Of a stretch of DNA of 64,000 bases, positions 34,623-43,396 are shown piece by piece. The DNA comes from Oscillospiraceae bacterium (GTDB lineage: Bacteria; Bacillota; Clostridia; Oscillospirales; Acutalibacteraceae). The stretch is from assembly GCA_015066405.1 (NCBI GenBank), contig SVOM01000001.1:40277-104276 (forward strand), given 5' to 3'. The notes under the pieces are model-generated. The model was not told the origin of the DNA. It did not search any database and saw nothing but the letters and a program-made list of their open reading frames with translations. A program made the position numbers and the translations under genes. Within the stretch, counting starts at the first letter, position 1. Every line of letters begins with the position of its first letter.

Positions 34623-35090
34623 CTATATTGTAAGGTCGTTTTCTTCGCGCAGTGCAACGGCACTCTGAAAAGCATTTTTGACGATACGTAGCATAAGCCC
34701 TACAAATCCTGCGGCAACTGCAATAAAGAAATAGGGAATATAGAAAAATCCGCTGATAAGGGTGATGATGAATACCGCGATGCAAGACCACGAAATGCGG
34801 CGAAGATATTTAACGTTAGTATTAATGAATATTTGTTCATTTTTAATATTGAATAAAAGTCGTATAAGACTGTAAAGTGTGATGTATGCAAAAACTGAGC
34901 CTGGATAAAAGGCAAGTGCAAACAATATAATCATATCATATAGATATACTGAGTCATCCATCCAACCGCGATATTCAGTAAGCCACATTTTAACAAACCA
35001 AGGTCCTAAAAATACAAAGGCTGTTAATACGGCTAAAAAGACAAAGCAAATGATAATTGATAAAATAACCGATCTTTTTTTATTCCACAT
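34623..35090 (-). CDS. DUF2975 membrane protein
   Basis: 155 residues, four membrane segments (~8-30, 48-72, 97-118, 122-140). Ends ten bases before the HTH gene; the DUF2975 plus HTH pair is common in Firmicutes and may form a membrane-linked regulatory unit. First gene of the three-gene operon with DUF4173. Confidence 0.8.
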   Translation of the reverse strand: MWNKKRSVILSIIICFVFLAVLTAFVFLGPWFVKMWLTEYRGWMDDSVYLYDMIILFALAFYPGSVFAYITLYSLIRLLFNIKNEQIFINTNVKYLRRISWSCIAVFIITLISGFFYIPYFFIAVAAGFVGLMLRIVKNAFQSAVALREENDLTI

Positions 35091-35121
35091 AAAATTACCT
35101 CCAATGGTTTATTCTGACATT

Positions 35122-35150
35122 ATAATAGCACGTAAATTATCGTTTGTCAA
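35122..35150 (-). promoter_or_regulatory. Promoter of the DUF2975-HTH-DUF4173 operon
   Basis: Minus strand TTGACA, 17-base spacer, TATTAT. The spacer itself holds one CGATAATTTA box. Confidence 0.82.
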
Positions 35151-35178
35151 TAATAAATTATCGAAAAACGATAATTTA
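35133..35178. promoter_or_regulatory. Triple CGATAATTTA operator array
   Basis: Three copies of CGATAATTTA (or its complement) at 35133-35142, 35154-35163 and 35169-35178; the last two form a perfect inverted repeat around AAAAA. One box lies in the promoter spacer. Likely binding site of the adjacent HTH protein. Confidence 0.6.
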
Positions 35179-35199
35179 TTGCCGCAAAACGATAAAAAT

Positions 35200-35228
35200 A
35201 AGGATAGGCGCCATAAACGCCTATCCTT
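35200..35228 (-). terminator. Terminator after ligA
   Basis: AAGGATAGGCG / CGCCTATCCTT stem, then TTATTTTTAT on the minus strand. Confidence 0.78.
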
Positions 35229-35235
35229 TTAAAAT

Positions 35236-37230
35236 TTACAGTTCTATCAAAGTTGCAAGTTCTTCTTCGGGGATTATACGAACACCTAGCGATTCGGCTT
35301 TTGCTTTTTTACTGCCTGCATCTTCTCCCATTAGCAGAAAATCGGTCTTTTTAGATACCGAGCCCGCAACCTTTGCGCCAAGGTCTTGCATTTTTTCGGT
35401 AAGTCCATCGCGGTTAAGTGTCGAAAATTTACCCGTTATAACCACCGTTTTGCCAAAAAACATATTATCGGTATCAATTTCCTTTTTCTCCCACTTTTGC
35501 ACGGTTATAATACCGAGCAATTCTTCAAATTCTTTTCGGTTTTCGGTATTTCTAAACCAACTATGAATAGCATCGTTTATTGTGTCGCCAAAGCCGTCAA
35601 TTACTGTAAAACAGAAGCCCTCATCTATTTTATTTAAAAACTCATTAACGTTTCCTGCAAACAAATCTTCAATTTCCTTTGCGGCACTTTTGCCGAGAAG
35701 AGAAATATTCATCGCAACAAGCAGTGCGGAAAGCGAAGTATTTTTCGCATTTTCTAAAGATTCACACAAATTATTGTATGATTTTTCCCCGAATCCGTCC
35801 ATACTTATAATATCAGAGCGGTGTTCGGGCAAGCGGAAAATATCTGATAGAGTTTTTATCCAACCAAGCTCCATAAATTTAATGAGCGTGGCTTCACTCA
35901 GCCCCTCAATATTAAGCGCGGGCTTGCTTACAAAGTGTGTAAATTTCTTTATTTGTCTGCCGGGGCAGTTATCGTTGCCGCAGTAAAGCACCTTTACTTC
36001 ACTACCGCCGTTGAGTGTCGTTTTAATAGCGGTATCCGAGTGGCAAACGGGGCAAAAATCGGGTGTTTTAGCTTGGTAGCTATCACGGTTTTCATTTTCT
36101 CCCGTAATGTTGCTTTCAACGTGCGGAATTATCATATTACGCTTTGAAACTAAAATTGTATCTCCGATTTCAAGTTTTAAATTTTCAATAAAGGTAATAT
36201 TATGGAGGGAAGCGCGCTCAACATTTGTGTTATCAATTTCCACTGTATCAAACTCAGCAATAGGTGTTAACTGGCCTGTACGGGATATGTTCCATACAAT
36301 TTTTCTAAGGGTTGTTTCAAAATGTGGGTCGCCAAACTTAAAGGCAATGCCATCTTTAAAATGGTGGCTTGTTCTACCAAGCGTTGCGCCAAACTCTATA
36401 TCATCGTAGGTAAAAACAACGCCGTCTATTGGGTAGCCGAGTTTGTTTGCGGTGTCTTTAAGCGAAAAGATTTTGTCCTTTGCGGTAGCTTCAGTATCAT
36501 TTGCGGTAAGAGTGAAATGTGGAATTAGCGCAAAGCCGAAACTTTCAAGCCGTTTTAGTTTATCAAGCTTTCGTGGTAGGTCATCAAAGCCTTCCAGCAC
36601 ATTAAACGGCATAAAGGAAACGTGCCTTGCCGCGCAAACTGCGGAATCAAGCTGGCGCACACTACCCGCCGCCAAGTTTCTCGGCGTTGAGTATTTTTCT
36701 TCGTCCAGTTCAATTGCATCGTTGATTTTTTCAAAATCGCCAACCGTTATAAAAGCCTCGCCGCTTATAACGAGCTTTTCGGTGTAGGGGATTTTTCTTG
36801 GAACATTACTGAAAACACGCGCATTGTGGGTTATATCTTCTCCCACCTGTCCGTCTCCACGGGTTGATGCCGACACAATTTCGCCGTTTTGATAGGTTAT
36901 TTTAACGGTAAGACCATCCATTTTAAGACCTAAATATCCATCGGCCGTTTGTGCCATATCATAAACATCGGAAACAAGCTTGGTCTTTGCAAGGCTAAGT
37001 AGTGGTATATCGTGCTCAACCTTTTTAAGAGAGCCCAGCACCTCATAACCCGGGCGCTGAGTGGGGGAATTTGCCAAAATAAGCCCTGTTTCATTTTCAA
37101 GGGCGGTCAACTCATCAAACAAAGCATCGTACTGAGCATCCGATAAAGATGGGTTGTTCTGATTATAGTATTCATCACAACAAATATTAAGATATTCAAC
37201 TAATTCTTTAACGCGGTTTATCTTATCCAT
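35236..37230 (-). CDS. ligA: NAD-dependent DNA ligase
   Basis: Seals nicks in replication and repair using NAD. 664 residues from the ATG at 37230 (after TTGGGGTG). Adenylation lysine in KMDG (103-106); OB fold; four-cysteine zinc finger starting CPVCHSD and continuing CGNDNCPGR; helix-hairpin-helix region; C-terminal BRCT domain (GKTVVITGKFSTLNR onward). Full length for the family. Confidence 0.96.
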   Translation of the reverse strand: MDKINRVKELVEYLNICCDEYYNQNNPSLSDAQYDALFDELTALENETGLILANSPTQRPGYEVLGSLKKVEHDIPLLSLAKTKLVSDVYDMAQTADGYLGLKMDGLTVKITYQNGEIVSASTRGDGQVGEDITHNARVFSNVPRKIPYTEKLVISGEAFITVGDFEKINDAIELDEEKYSTPRNLAAGSVRQLDSAVCAARHVSFMPFNVLEGFDDLPRKLDKLKRLESFGFALIPHFTLTANDTEATAKDKIFSLKDTANKLGYPIDGVVFTYDDIEFGATLGRTSHHFKDGIAFKFGDPHFETTLRKIVWNISRTGQLTPIAEFDTVEIDNTNVERASLHNITFIENLKLEIGDTILVSKRNMIIPHVESNITGENENRDSYQAKTPDFCPVCHSDTAIKTTLNGGSEVKVLYCGNDNCPGRQIKKFTHFVSKPALNIEGLSEATLIKFMELGWIKTLSDIFRLPEHRSDIISMDGFGEKSYNNLCESLENAKNTSLSALLVAMNISLLGKSAAKEIEDLFAGNVNEFLNKIDEGFCFTVIDGFGDTINDAIHSWFRNTENRKEFEELLGIITVQKWEKKEIDTDNMFFGKTVVITGKFSTLNRDGLTEKMQDLGAKVAGSVSKKTDFLLMGEDAGSKKAKAESLGVRIIPEEELATLIEL

Positions 37231-37364
37231 TTTTTCACCCCAAAGTATGATACATTTAGTATAACACAATCTACAAAATAATTAAATATATTTTTTGTAT
37301 GTTCTTTTTTTATTCATAAATGTATGGTATAATTAACCAAATCAAATAAGTGAGGAGCAAACAG

Positions 37365-40001
37365 GTGTTAAGACTTATAAACATCAAAAAAGATTACATT
37401 GTGGGACCAAGCAAGGTAGAAGCGCTTAAGGGCGTTAGTCTTGACTTTCGCAAAAATGAGTTTGTATCAATACTCGGCCAGTCGGGCTGCGGTAAAACAA
37501 CACTGCTTAATATTATAGGCGGTCTTGATAAGTATACCGATGGCGACTTGGTGATTAACGGCACACCCACAAAATACTATAAGGACAGAGATTGGGATAT
37601 CTACCGCAACCACTCGGTAGGTTTTGTATTCCAAAGCTACAATTTAATACCGCATCAAACGGTGCTTTCTAACGTAGAGTTGGCGTTGACGCTCTCGGGC
37701 GTTTCAAAAAAGGAACGCCGCGGGCGAGCTATCGAAGCACTCGAAAAGGTGGGCCTTGGCGACCAGTTAAACAAAAAGCCAAATCAAATGTCGGGTGGAC
37801 AAATGCAGCGCGTGGCTATAGCGAGAGCACTTGTAAACAACCCCGATATACTTTTGGCCGATGAGCCAACAGGCGCGCTTGACTCGGCAACGAGTGTTCA
37901 GGTTATGGACATTTTAAAGGAAATTGCCAAAGAAAAACTCGTTATTATGGTAACGCATAACCCTGAAATTGCCGAAAATTATTCAACACGTATAATTAAA
38001 CTGCTTGATGGCGAGGTTATCAGCGACTCTAACCCTTATGAGAGCGAGACCCCTACTCAAACGGTAAAGCCCAAGCGTAAAAAACGCGTAAAGGCAAAAT
38101 CAATGTCTTTTCTCACAGCACTGTCGCTGAGCTTTAATAACCTTATGACCAAAAAGGCGCGCACCTTTATGACCTCCTTTGCGGGCAGTATAGGTATTAT
38201 CGGTATTGCACTTATTTTGTCCCTCTCAAACGGCATACAGCTATACATTGATAAGGTTGAGGAGGACACCCTTTCAAACTACCCGATTACCATTGAAGAA
38301 GCGGCAGTTGATATGTCAAGTATGATGCTTAGCATGATGGATTCTAACGGTAGTAGTAGCGAACACGACCTCGATAAAATCTATTCCAATAACATTATGA
38401 CCGATATGATGAATGCCATGAATTCAGGGCTTACAACAAATAACCTTGAAAAATTAAAGGTGTTTCTTGACGATAACGGCGGCGGTGTTAAGGACTATAT
38501 TACCGATATAAAATACGGCTATTCAACCGTGATGAATATTTATAAAGCCGATACATCAAACGGCGTTTATCAGGTAAATCCGGGTAAAGTGTTTGAAAAT
38601 TTGGGTATGGGCGGTGCCGGTATGGGCGGCGGTGCGATGCAGCAAATGTCCAATATGGATGTTTGGAAAGAACTTGTCGGCGATAACGAGTTGCTCGAAT
38701 CCCAGTATGATATAGTAAAGGGTAAAATGCCCGAAAAACACAACGAGGTTGTTTTAATCGTTACCGAAAATAACGAGATAACCGATTATACTCTTTACAC
38801 TCTCGGAATGAAAAGTGATGAGGAATTAAAAGAAATTCTCGCACAAATGCAGTCGGGAGAAGAAAGTGATAAGGAGTTTGAAAAATCAGAGGTAGAGGAA
38901 TTTACCTTTGATGAAATTTTGGCGCTTCGCTTTAAATTACTTGTAAATACCGATTATTTCCAAAAGGAAAACGGCATTTGGGTAGATAAAAGCCAAGATG
39001 AAATTTATATGATAGATAAGGTAGATAATGCCGAGGAAATAAAGGTTGTTGGAATCTTGCGCCCCAAGGAAGATACCAGTGTATCAACCGTTGGCGGTAC
39101 TGTGGGTTATACATCAGCACTTCGCGAGCACCTTATTAACCGCGTAAATGATAGCGAAATAGTAAAGGAGCAAAAGCAGGACACAAAAACCGATGTGTTC
39201 TCAGGTCTACCCTTTAAAACCGATGAAGATAAAACCTATACTATGGATGATATACGCGCGGTTATGGCAACCTTGCCCGCCGAACAACAGGCGCAGCTTG
39301 GCGGCTATATAGCGCAGATGTCAGCAATGGGCACATCGGAAGAAAAAATGGTGGAAATTTTATCGGGTGTGCTTTTTAAATCATCCGATGCAACCTATGA
39401 TGGCAACCTGTCCCTTATGGGTGTTTCCGATTTATCAAGACCATCCATTATCAACATTTATCCCAAGGATTTTGAGGCAAAGGATACCATTGCCGATATA
39501 ATCAGTAAATATAACGATGATGCCGCCGAAGCCGATAAAATAACGTATACCGATTATATAGGCATTATGATGTCATCGGTTACCACCATTATCAATGCCA
39601 TCAGCTATATTTTGATAGCGTTTGTGGCGATATCTCTTGTGGTGTCATCCATAATGATAGGCATTATCACATATATTTCGGTGCTTGAGCGTACTAAGGA
39701 AATCGGAATACTAAGAGCGGTTGGCGCATCCAAAAAGGATATATCTCGCGTATTCAATGCCGAAACACTTATAGTAGGCTTTGTTGCGGGTATTATCGGT
39801 ATTGGCGGAACGCTACTGCTTATCATACCGATAAACGCCATAATTCAGAGCGTGGCTGATATTAACGCATCGGCACAGCTACCTGCCGCGGCGGCAATAA
39901 TACTTGTGGGTATTAGTATGCTGCTTACCTTTGTTGCAGGACTTTTCCCATCGCGCGTGGCATCCAAAAAAGACCCTGTTGTAGCACTCAGAACCGAGTA
40001 A
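37365..40001 (+). CDS. MacB-like ABC exporter, ATPase and FtsX permease in one chain
   Basis: 878 residues from a GTG at 37365 with GAGGAG upstream. Residues 1-235: LolD/MacB-type ATPase with GQSGCGKTT (38-46), SGGQMQRVAIARAL, LLADEPTGALD and MVTHNP. Then a membrane helix (~270-290), a ~350-residue extracytoplasmic region with acidic linkers and a GMGGAGMGGG stretch, and three C-terminal FtsX helices. A TATAAT at 37328 may be its -10 though the -35 is poor. Function unknown; likely an efflux or envelope-linked mechanotransmission system. Confidence 0.85.
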   Translation: MLRLINIKKDYIVGPSKVEALKGVSLDFRKNEFVSILGQSGCGKTTLLNIIGGLDKYTDGDLVINGTPTKYYKDRDWDIYRNHSVGFVFQSYNLIPHQTVLSNVELALTLSGVSKKERRGRAIEALEKVGLGDQLNKKPNQMSGGQMQRVAIARALVNNPDILLADEPTGALDSATSVQVMDILKEIAKEKLVIMVTHNPEIAENYSTRIIKLLDGEVISDSNPYESETPTQTVKPKRKKRVKAKSMSFLTALSLSFNNLMTKKARTFMTSFAGSIGIIGIALILSLSNGIQLYIDKVEEDTLSNYPITIEEAAVDMSSMMLSMMDSNGSSSEHDLDKIYSNNIMTDMMNAMNSGLTTNNLEKLKVFLDDNGGGVKDYITDIKYGYSTVMNIYKADTSNGVYQVNPGKVFENLGMGGAGMGGGAMQQMSNMDVWKELVGDNELLESQYDIVKGKMPEKHNEVVLIVTENNEITDYTLYTLGMKSDEELKEILAQMQSGEESDKEFEKSEVEEFTFDEILALRFKLLVNTDYFQKENGIWVDKSQDEIYMIDKVDNAEEIKVVGILRPKEDTSVSTVGGTVGYTSALREHLINRVNDSEIVKEQKQDTKTDVFSGLPFKTDEDKTYTMDDIRAVMATLPAEQQAQLGGYIAQMSAMGTSEEKMVEILSGVLFKSSDATYDGNLSLMGVSDLSRPSIINIYPKDFEAKDTIADIISKYNDDAAEADKITYTDYIGIMMSSVTTIINAISYILIAFVAISLVVSSIMIGIITYISVLERTKEIGILRAVGASKKDISRVFNAETLIVGFVAGIIGIGGTLLLIIPINAIIQSVADINASAQLPAAAAIILVGISMLLTFVAGLFPSRVASKKDPVVALRTE

Positions 40002-40012
40002 ATAAAAATTTT

Positions 40013-40046
40013 AGAGCCGTTTTATTAAAAAACGGCTCCTTTTTTG
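40013..40046 (+). terminator. Terminator after the first exporter
   Basis: AGAGCCGTTTT / AAAACGGCTCCT stem followed by TTTTTT. Confidence 0.82.
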
Positions 40047-40077
40047 CTTTTTGAGGGGAATTTTACCACTCTTTTTA

Positions 40078-40106
40078 TTGAGTTTTTTGCGTATTTATAA
40101 TATAAT
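40078..40106 (+). promoter_or_regulatory. Promoter of the glycosidase-like/ABC fusion operon
   Basis: TTGAGT, 17-base spacer, TATAAT, 33 bases before the start codon. Confidence 0.7.
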
Positions 40107-40138
40107 TAAATAGTATATATAATTATTCGGAGGCAGTT

Positions 40139-43100
40139 ATGGAAAAATACGGTTTTTTCAGTGGCTTTAATAAGAATTTAGAAACAGTGGAGCAAATGGA
40201 TGCTGACCGCTTTATTGCCAAAAGCATAAAGAGGGAAGAGTCCTTGGTTATAAATTATGCCAAGGCATCCAAAATGCATAAAGCACAAAACCTTTATTCC
40301 GCAAAGGTTTTGCGTTTTAAGGTTGCCACCGATTTATCCCGCCTGCCCGAAAATTTACTGGGTTGCTATATGGTTGATGACGGAAATCTTATTAAACTCA
40401 AAAAAGCGGTAAAGGGTTGTTATTTAGTTTATTTTGATATACTTGAGGACTACATAAACTTTACTGGCAAAAATGCCGTGCAAACATTTTTGGATGAGCT
40501 TATAGCCGAGCAAAAGGCATTCCGCCACGTAATTGTAAGCAACAATATATTCCCATCTCAAATTTTATGGTCAAACACCATAAAGCGCGAGTATGAGGAA
40601 AAGTACCGCGAGCCTATACTTGATAAAATTGCATTGTTATTTGTTGATGCAAAGGGCAGTACTCGTTTTAAATCACGCTATTTTTCTTTGTTGCAAAATC
40701 TTGTAACCGAGAACTTCTTTATGCCGCTTAAAAATTTAACTTATGCTAATAAAGCCGAGTTTTGCGGCGAGATGAACTGCGTGTTAAACCCTGTATCGCA
40801 GGTGTTACCCAACGTTTCCTTAATGCCTATCACACACGAGTTTGACCGCATTATTTTGCGTTGTCCAAAAGAGCTTGCCGATAGTGATTTTATTAAGAAA
40901 AATGCAGGTATTTTAACCAATATAAACAAGCAAAAAACTGTTGCGACTGTGTCATTTCAGGACTTTTTGTCAATGTCGCTTGATGAAATAAAGCGCCTTA
41001 TCGACCGCTTTTTTGCCAACAATATCAATCGCGTTTGTATTGAGCACCCCGAAGATATGGATGCTATCGAACGCCAAAAATACAATTGCATAACAGCATA
41101 TATCAAAAAGCTTGTAGCGGCACTTTATATGGGTAGGCGCGTGTGTGATGTTATGCTTTTGTACCCATCCCAAGCCGCAGCTGCGGCGTACACGCCGATA
41201 GACACATCTCGTATTATAGGGTACAGCGGCAAAATTGAAAAGGAAATTGCCTTACTTTGCAAATATAATATACCGTTTGATGTTGGCTTTGAGCAGGCAC
41301 TTTCGGAAAAGATAATATGCGATGGCGCAATTTTAAGTGTAGAGGACAGCACATACAGTCATTTAGTACTGCCTTCTTGCGCTACCATATCTTACAATAC
41401 CGCAAACTTCATAATTGAGTTTACCGAAAAGGGCGGTCGAGTTTATACCCTTGGCGAAAAGCCGCATTTGATAGATGGCGTTAAAAGTGAGCGCATTGAA
41501 AAACTGCAAAGCGTTATAAGAAGCTTTAGGGATGATGATTTGTCCGCACTTCGCCCATCCTTTATGCCGGTTATAAATGAGCCAATGGTTGATGTTAGGG
41601 CGATAAAACTGTCCGATGCCAGCTTGATGTTCTTTATTGCAAATATAAGGGGCGCATCAAGATGTCCTACAGCAACCTTTTTCACACACGATGATATAGT
41701 TAATTTTGACCTCGTTAATTTATCCGAGCGTGCGGCAATATTGCAAAACAAAATCGGTAAAATCACAGGCCGATGTGTTACGGCACTTGATTATTACGAG
41801 CAGGGCAACTCTACATTTTTCCGTATTGTAAAGGATGCGGCATACGAAAATTTAAGGCGCAACTATAAGTCGCTACCGCTTGATGATACCTTTACAGTGC
41901 ATTCGGTTACCGATAACCGCTTAATACTTGATAATTGCGAGTGGCGAATTTCACGCGGCAGGTGGCATTCGGCCAAAAGATTTTCGGATGTTTTAGCCGA
42001 GCTTAAAGCTCGCAACAAAGATTTTGCGGCAGAGTTTAAATTTACCCTTAATATCTCGGGTGGCTTTTTAACCGACTGTGTTAAATTAGTGTATCGGGAT
42101 GCCGAGCAGTTTGCCTTTTATGTGAACGGACAAACGGTGGATATGCAAAACGGCAATGCCGATATAACAAATTTTGTTAAAAGCGGCGCCAATGAGATTG
42201 TGCTGCACGCCGATAATCTCTATAAAACGCTCAAAACGGGCATAAAGCTTCAAGATAATATTAGTGTTGTTGGCGATTTTGCGGTTAAAAATAATGAGGA
42301 TTATACTTTTTCAAAGGGCGAGATTATAACTAAAAACAGTTTTGCCCTTGCAAGTCGCCCCGATACAGTTAACTCATATAAGATAAGAGAAAACGGTTAT
42401 TGGTTCTTTGGCGGCACTATAGAGCTTACTCAAAAGCTAATTGTTGAACAAAAGGAAAGTGCCATATACAAGGTAGCATTCCGTGATATTTCGGCCGTTT
42501 ATGCCGAGGTATCGGTTAACGGCAGTGCGGCGGGAATACTCGCCTTTGCTCCGTATGAAATTGATGTAAGCGATTTTGTAATTGAAGGCGAAAACGATAT
42601 ATCGGTCAAATTCCACGCCTTGTCGGCCTTACTACCCGAGGTCCAAGACGCACAGTTGCACTTTAAACCCTTTGGCGGTCGCCTTAGAGATAAAGAGCAC
42701 GCGTTTATTAACTTTGATAATGTTGTAAAAACCTACCGCGATGTTACACGTGATGTATTTGTGCTTGATAGCATAAGCTTTGGTGTAGAGCGTGGCGAGT
42801 TTGTGGTTATTGCCGCCCCCGATGGTTCGGGTAAAACCACAATACTTAATATTTTGGCGGGAAACAGCCGCTATGATTCGGGTAGAGTAAAGGTTGATGG
42901 CGAAGATTTGGGCGAAATGAATGCGGTGTTATTAAATAATTACCGCAGTGATGCCGCCGCCTTTATTTTGGCTGACGGAAATCTCATAAACAGTATGACG
43001 GTGCTTGAAAATATTAATGCGGTGTTGCCACCCGATAATTCAGCAAATATAATGCAGATACTCGAATCGGTGGGTATTTTATCGCTTAAAAACAAGTTCC

Positions 43101-43396
43101 CGTGTCAGTTGTCCCTTAAAGAACGCCAGTGCGTAGCACTTGCACGCGCATTAGCACTTGATGTTAAGTTTATTTTGTGCGATGAGCCGTTTGGAAAAAT
43201 GGATTATAATGCGGCAAATGAATTTTTGTGCATTCTTAAAAATGTTTGCAAATCGGCGGGTAAAACGGTTATAATTGCAACAAACAATTTTGCTGTAGCC
43301 GATGCGGCCGACCGAGTTATAAAGCTTAAAAGCGGCAAAATATCGGCAAACACGGTTAACGAGCACCCTGTATCACCCGAAAGGATTGAATGGTAA
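40139..43396 (+). CDS. Glycosidase-like protein fused to a degenerate ABC ATPase
   Basis: 1085 residues with no signal peptide or membrane helix. Residues ~1-860 follow the plan of large gut-bacterial glycosyl hydrolases related to GH106: a barrel-like N-terminus, a flavodoxin-like domain (VMLLYPSQ near 340; HLVLPSCATIS; GGRVYTLGEKP near 440) and two jelly rolls (YVNGQTVD; NISVVGDFAV; VSVNGSAAGILAFAPY). Residues ~865-1085 are a LolD/MacB-type ATPase with Walker A APDGSGKTT (~893) and Walker B FILCDEPFG, but the signature is LSLKERQ instead of LSGGQ, the Q-loop glutamine is not evident and the switch histidine is Asn (IIATNN). The start has CGGAGG. Pairs with the downstream permease. Catalytic glycosidase residues could not be confirmed. 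Confidence 0.65.
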   Translation: MEKYGFFSGFNKNLETVEQMDADRFIAKSIKREESLVINYAKASKMHKAQNLYSAKVLRFKVATDLSRLPENLLGCYMVDDGNLIKLKKAVKGCYLVYFDILEDYINFTGKNAVQTFLDELIAEQKAFRHVIVSNNIFPSQILWSNTIKREYEEKYREPILDKIALLFVDAKGSTRFKSRYFSLLQNLVTENFFMPLKNLTYANKAEFCGEMNCVLNPVSQVLPNVSLMPITHEFDRIILRCPKELADSDFIKKNAGILTNINKQKTVATVSFQDFLSMSLDEIKRLIDRFFANNINRVCIEHPEDMDAIERQKYNCITAYIKKLVAALYMGRRVCDVMLLYPSQAAAAAYTPIDTSRIIGYSGKIEKEIALLCKYNIPFDVGFEQALSEKIICDGAILSVEDSTYSHLVLPSCATISYNTANFIIEFTEKGGRVYTLGEKPHLIDGVKSERIEKLQSVIRSFRDDDLSALRPSFMPVINEPMVDVRAIKLSDASLMFFIANIRGASRCPTATFFTHDDIVNFDLVNLSERAAILQNKIGKITGRCVTALDYYEQGNSTFFRIVKDAAYENLRRNYKSLPLDDTFTVHSVTDNRLILDNCEWRISRGRWHSAKRFSDVLAELKARNKDFAAEFKFTLNISGGFLTDCVKLVYRDAEQFAFYVNGQTVDMQNGNADITNFVKSGANEIVLHADNLYKTLKTGIKLQDNISVVGDFAVKNNEDYTFSKGEIITKNSFALASRPDTVNSYKIRENGYWFFGGTIELTQKLIVEQKESAIYKVAFRDISAVYAEVSVNGSAAGILAFAPYEIDVSDFVIEGENDISVKFHALSALLPEVQDAQLHFKPFGGRLRDKEHAFINFDNVVKTYRDVTRDVFVLDSISFGVERGEFVVIAAPDGSGKTTILNILAGNSRYDSGRVKVDGEDLGEMNAVLLNNYRSDAAAFILADGNLINSMTVLENINAVLPPDNSANIMQILESVGILSLKNKFPCQLSLKERQCVALARALALDVKFILCDEPFGKMDYNAANEFLCILKNVCKSAGKTVIIATNNFAVADAADRVIKLKSGKISANTVNEHPVSPERIEW

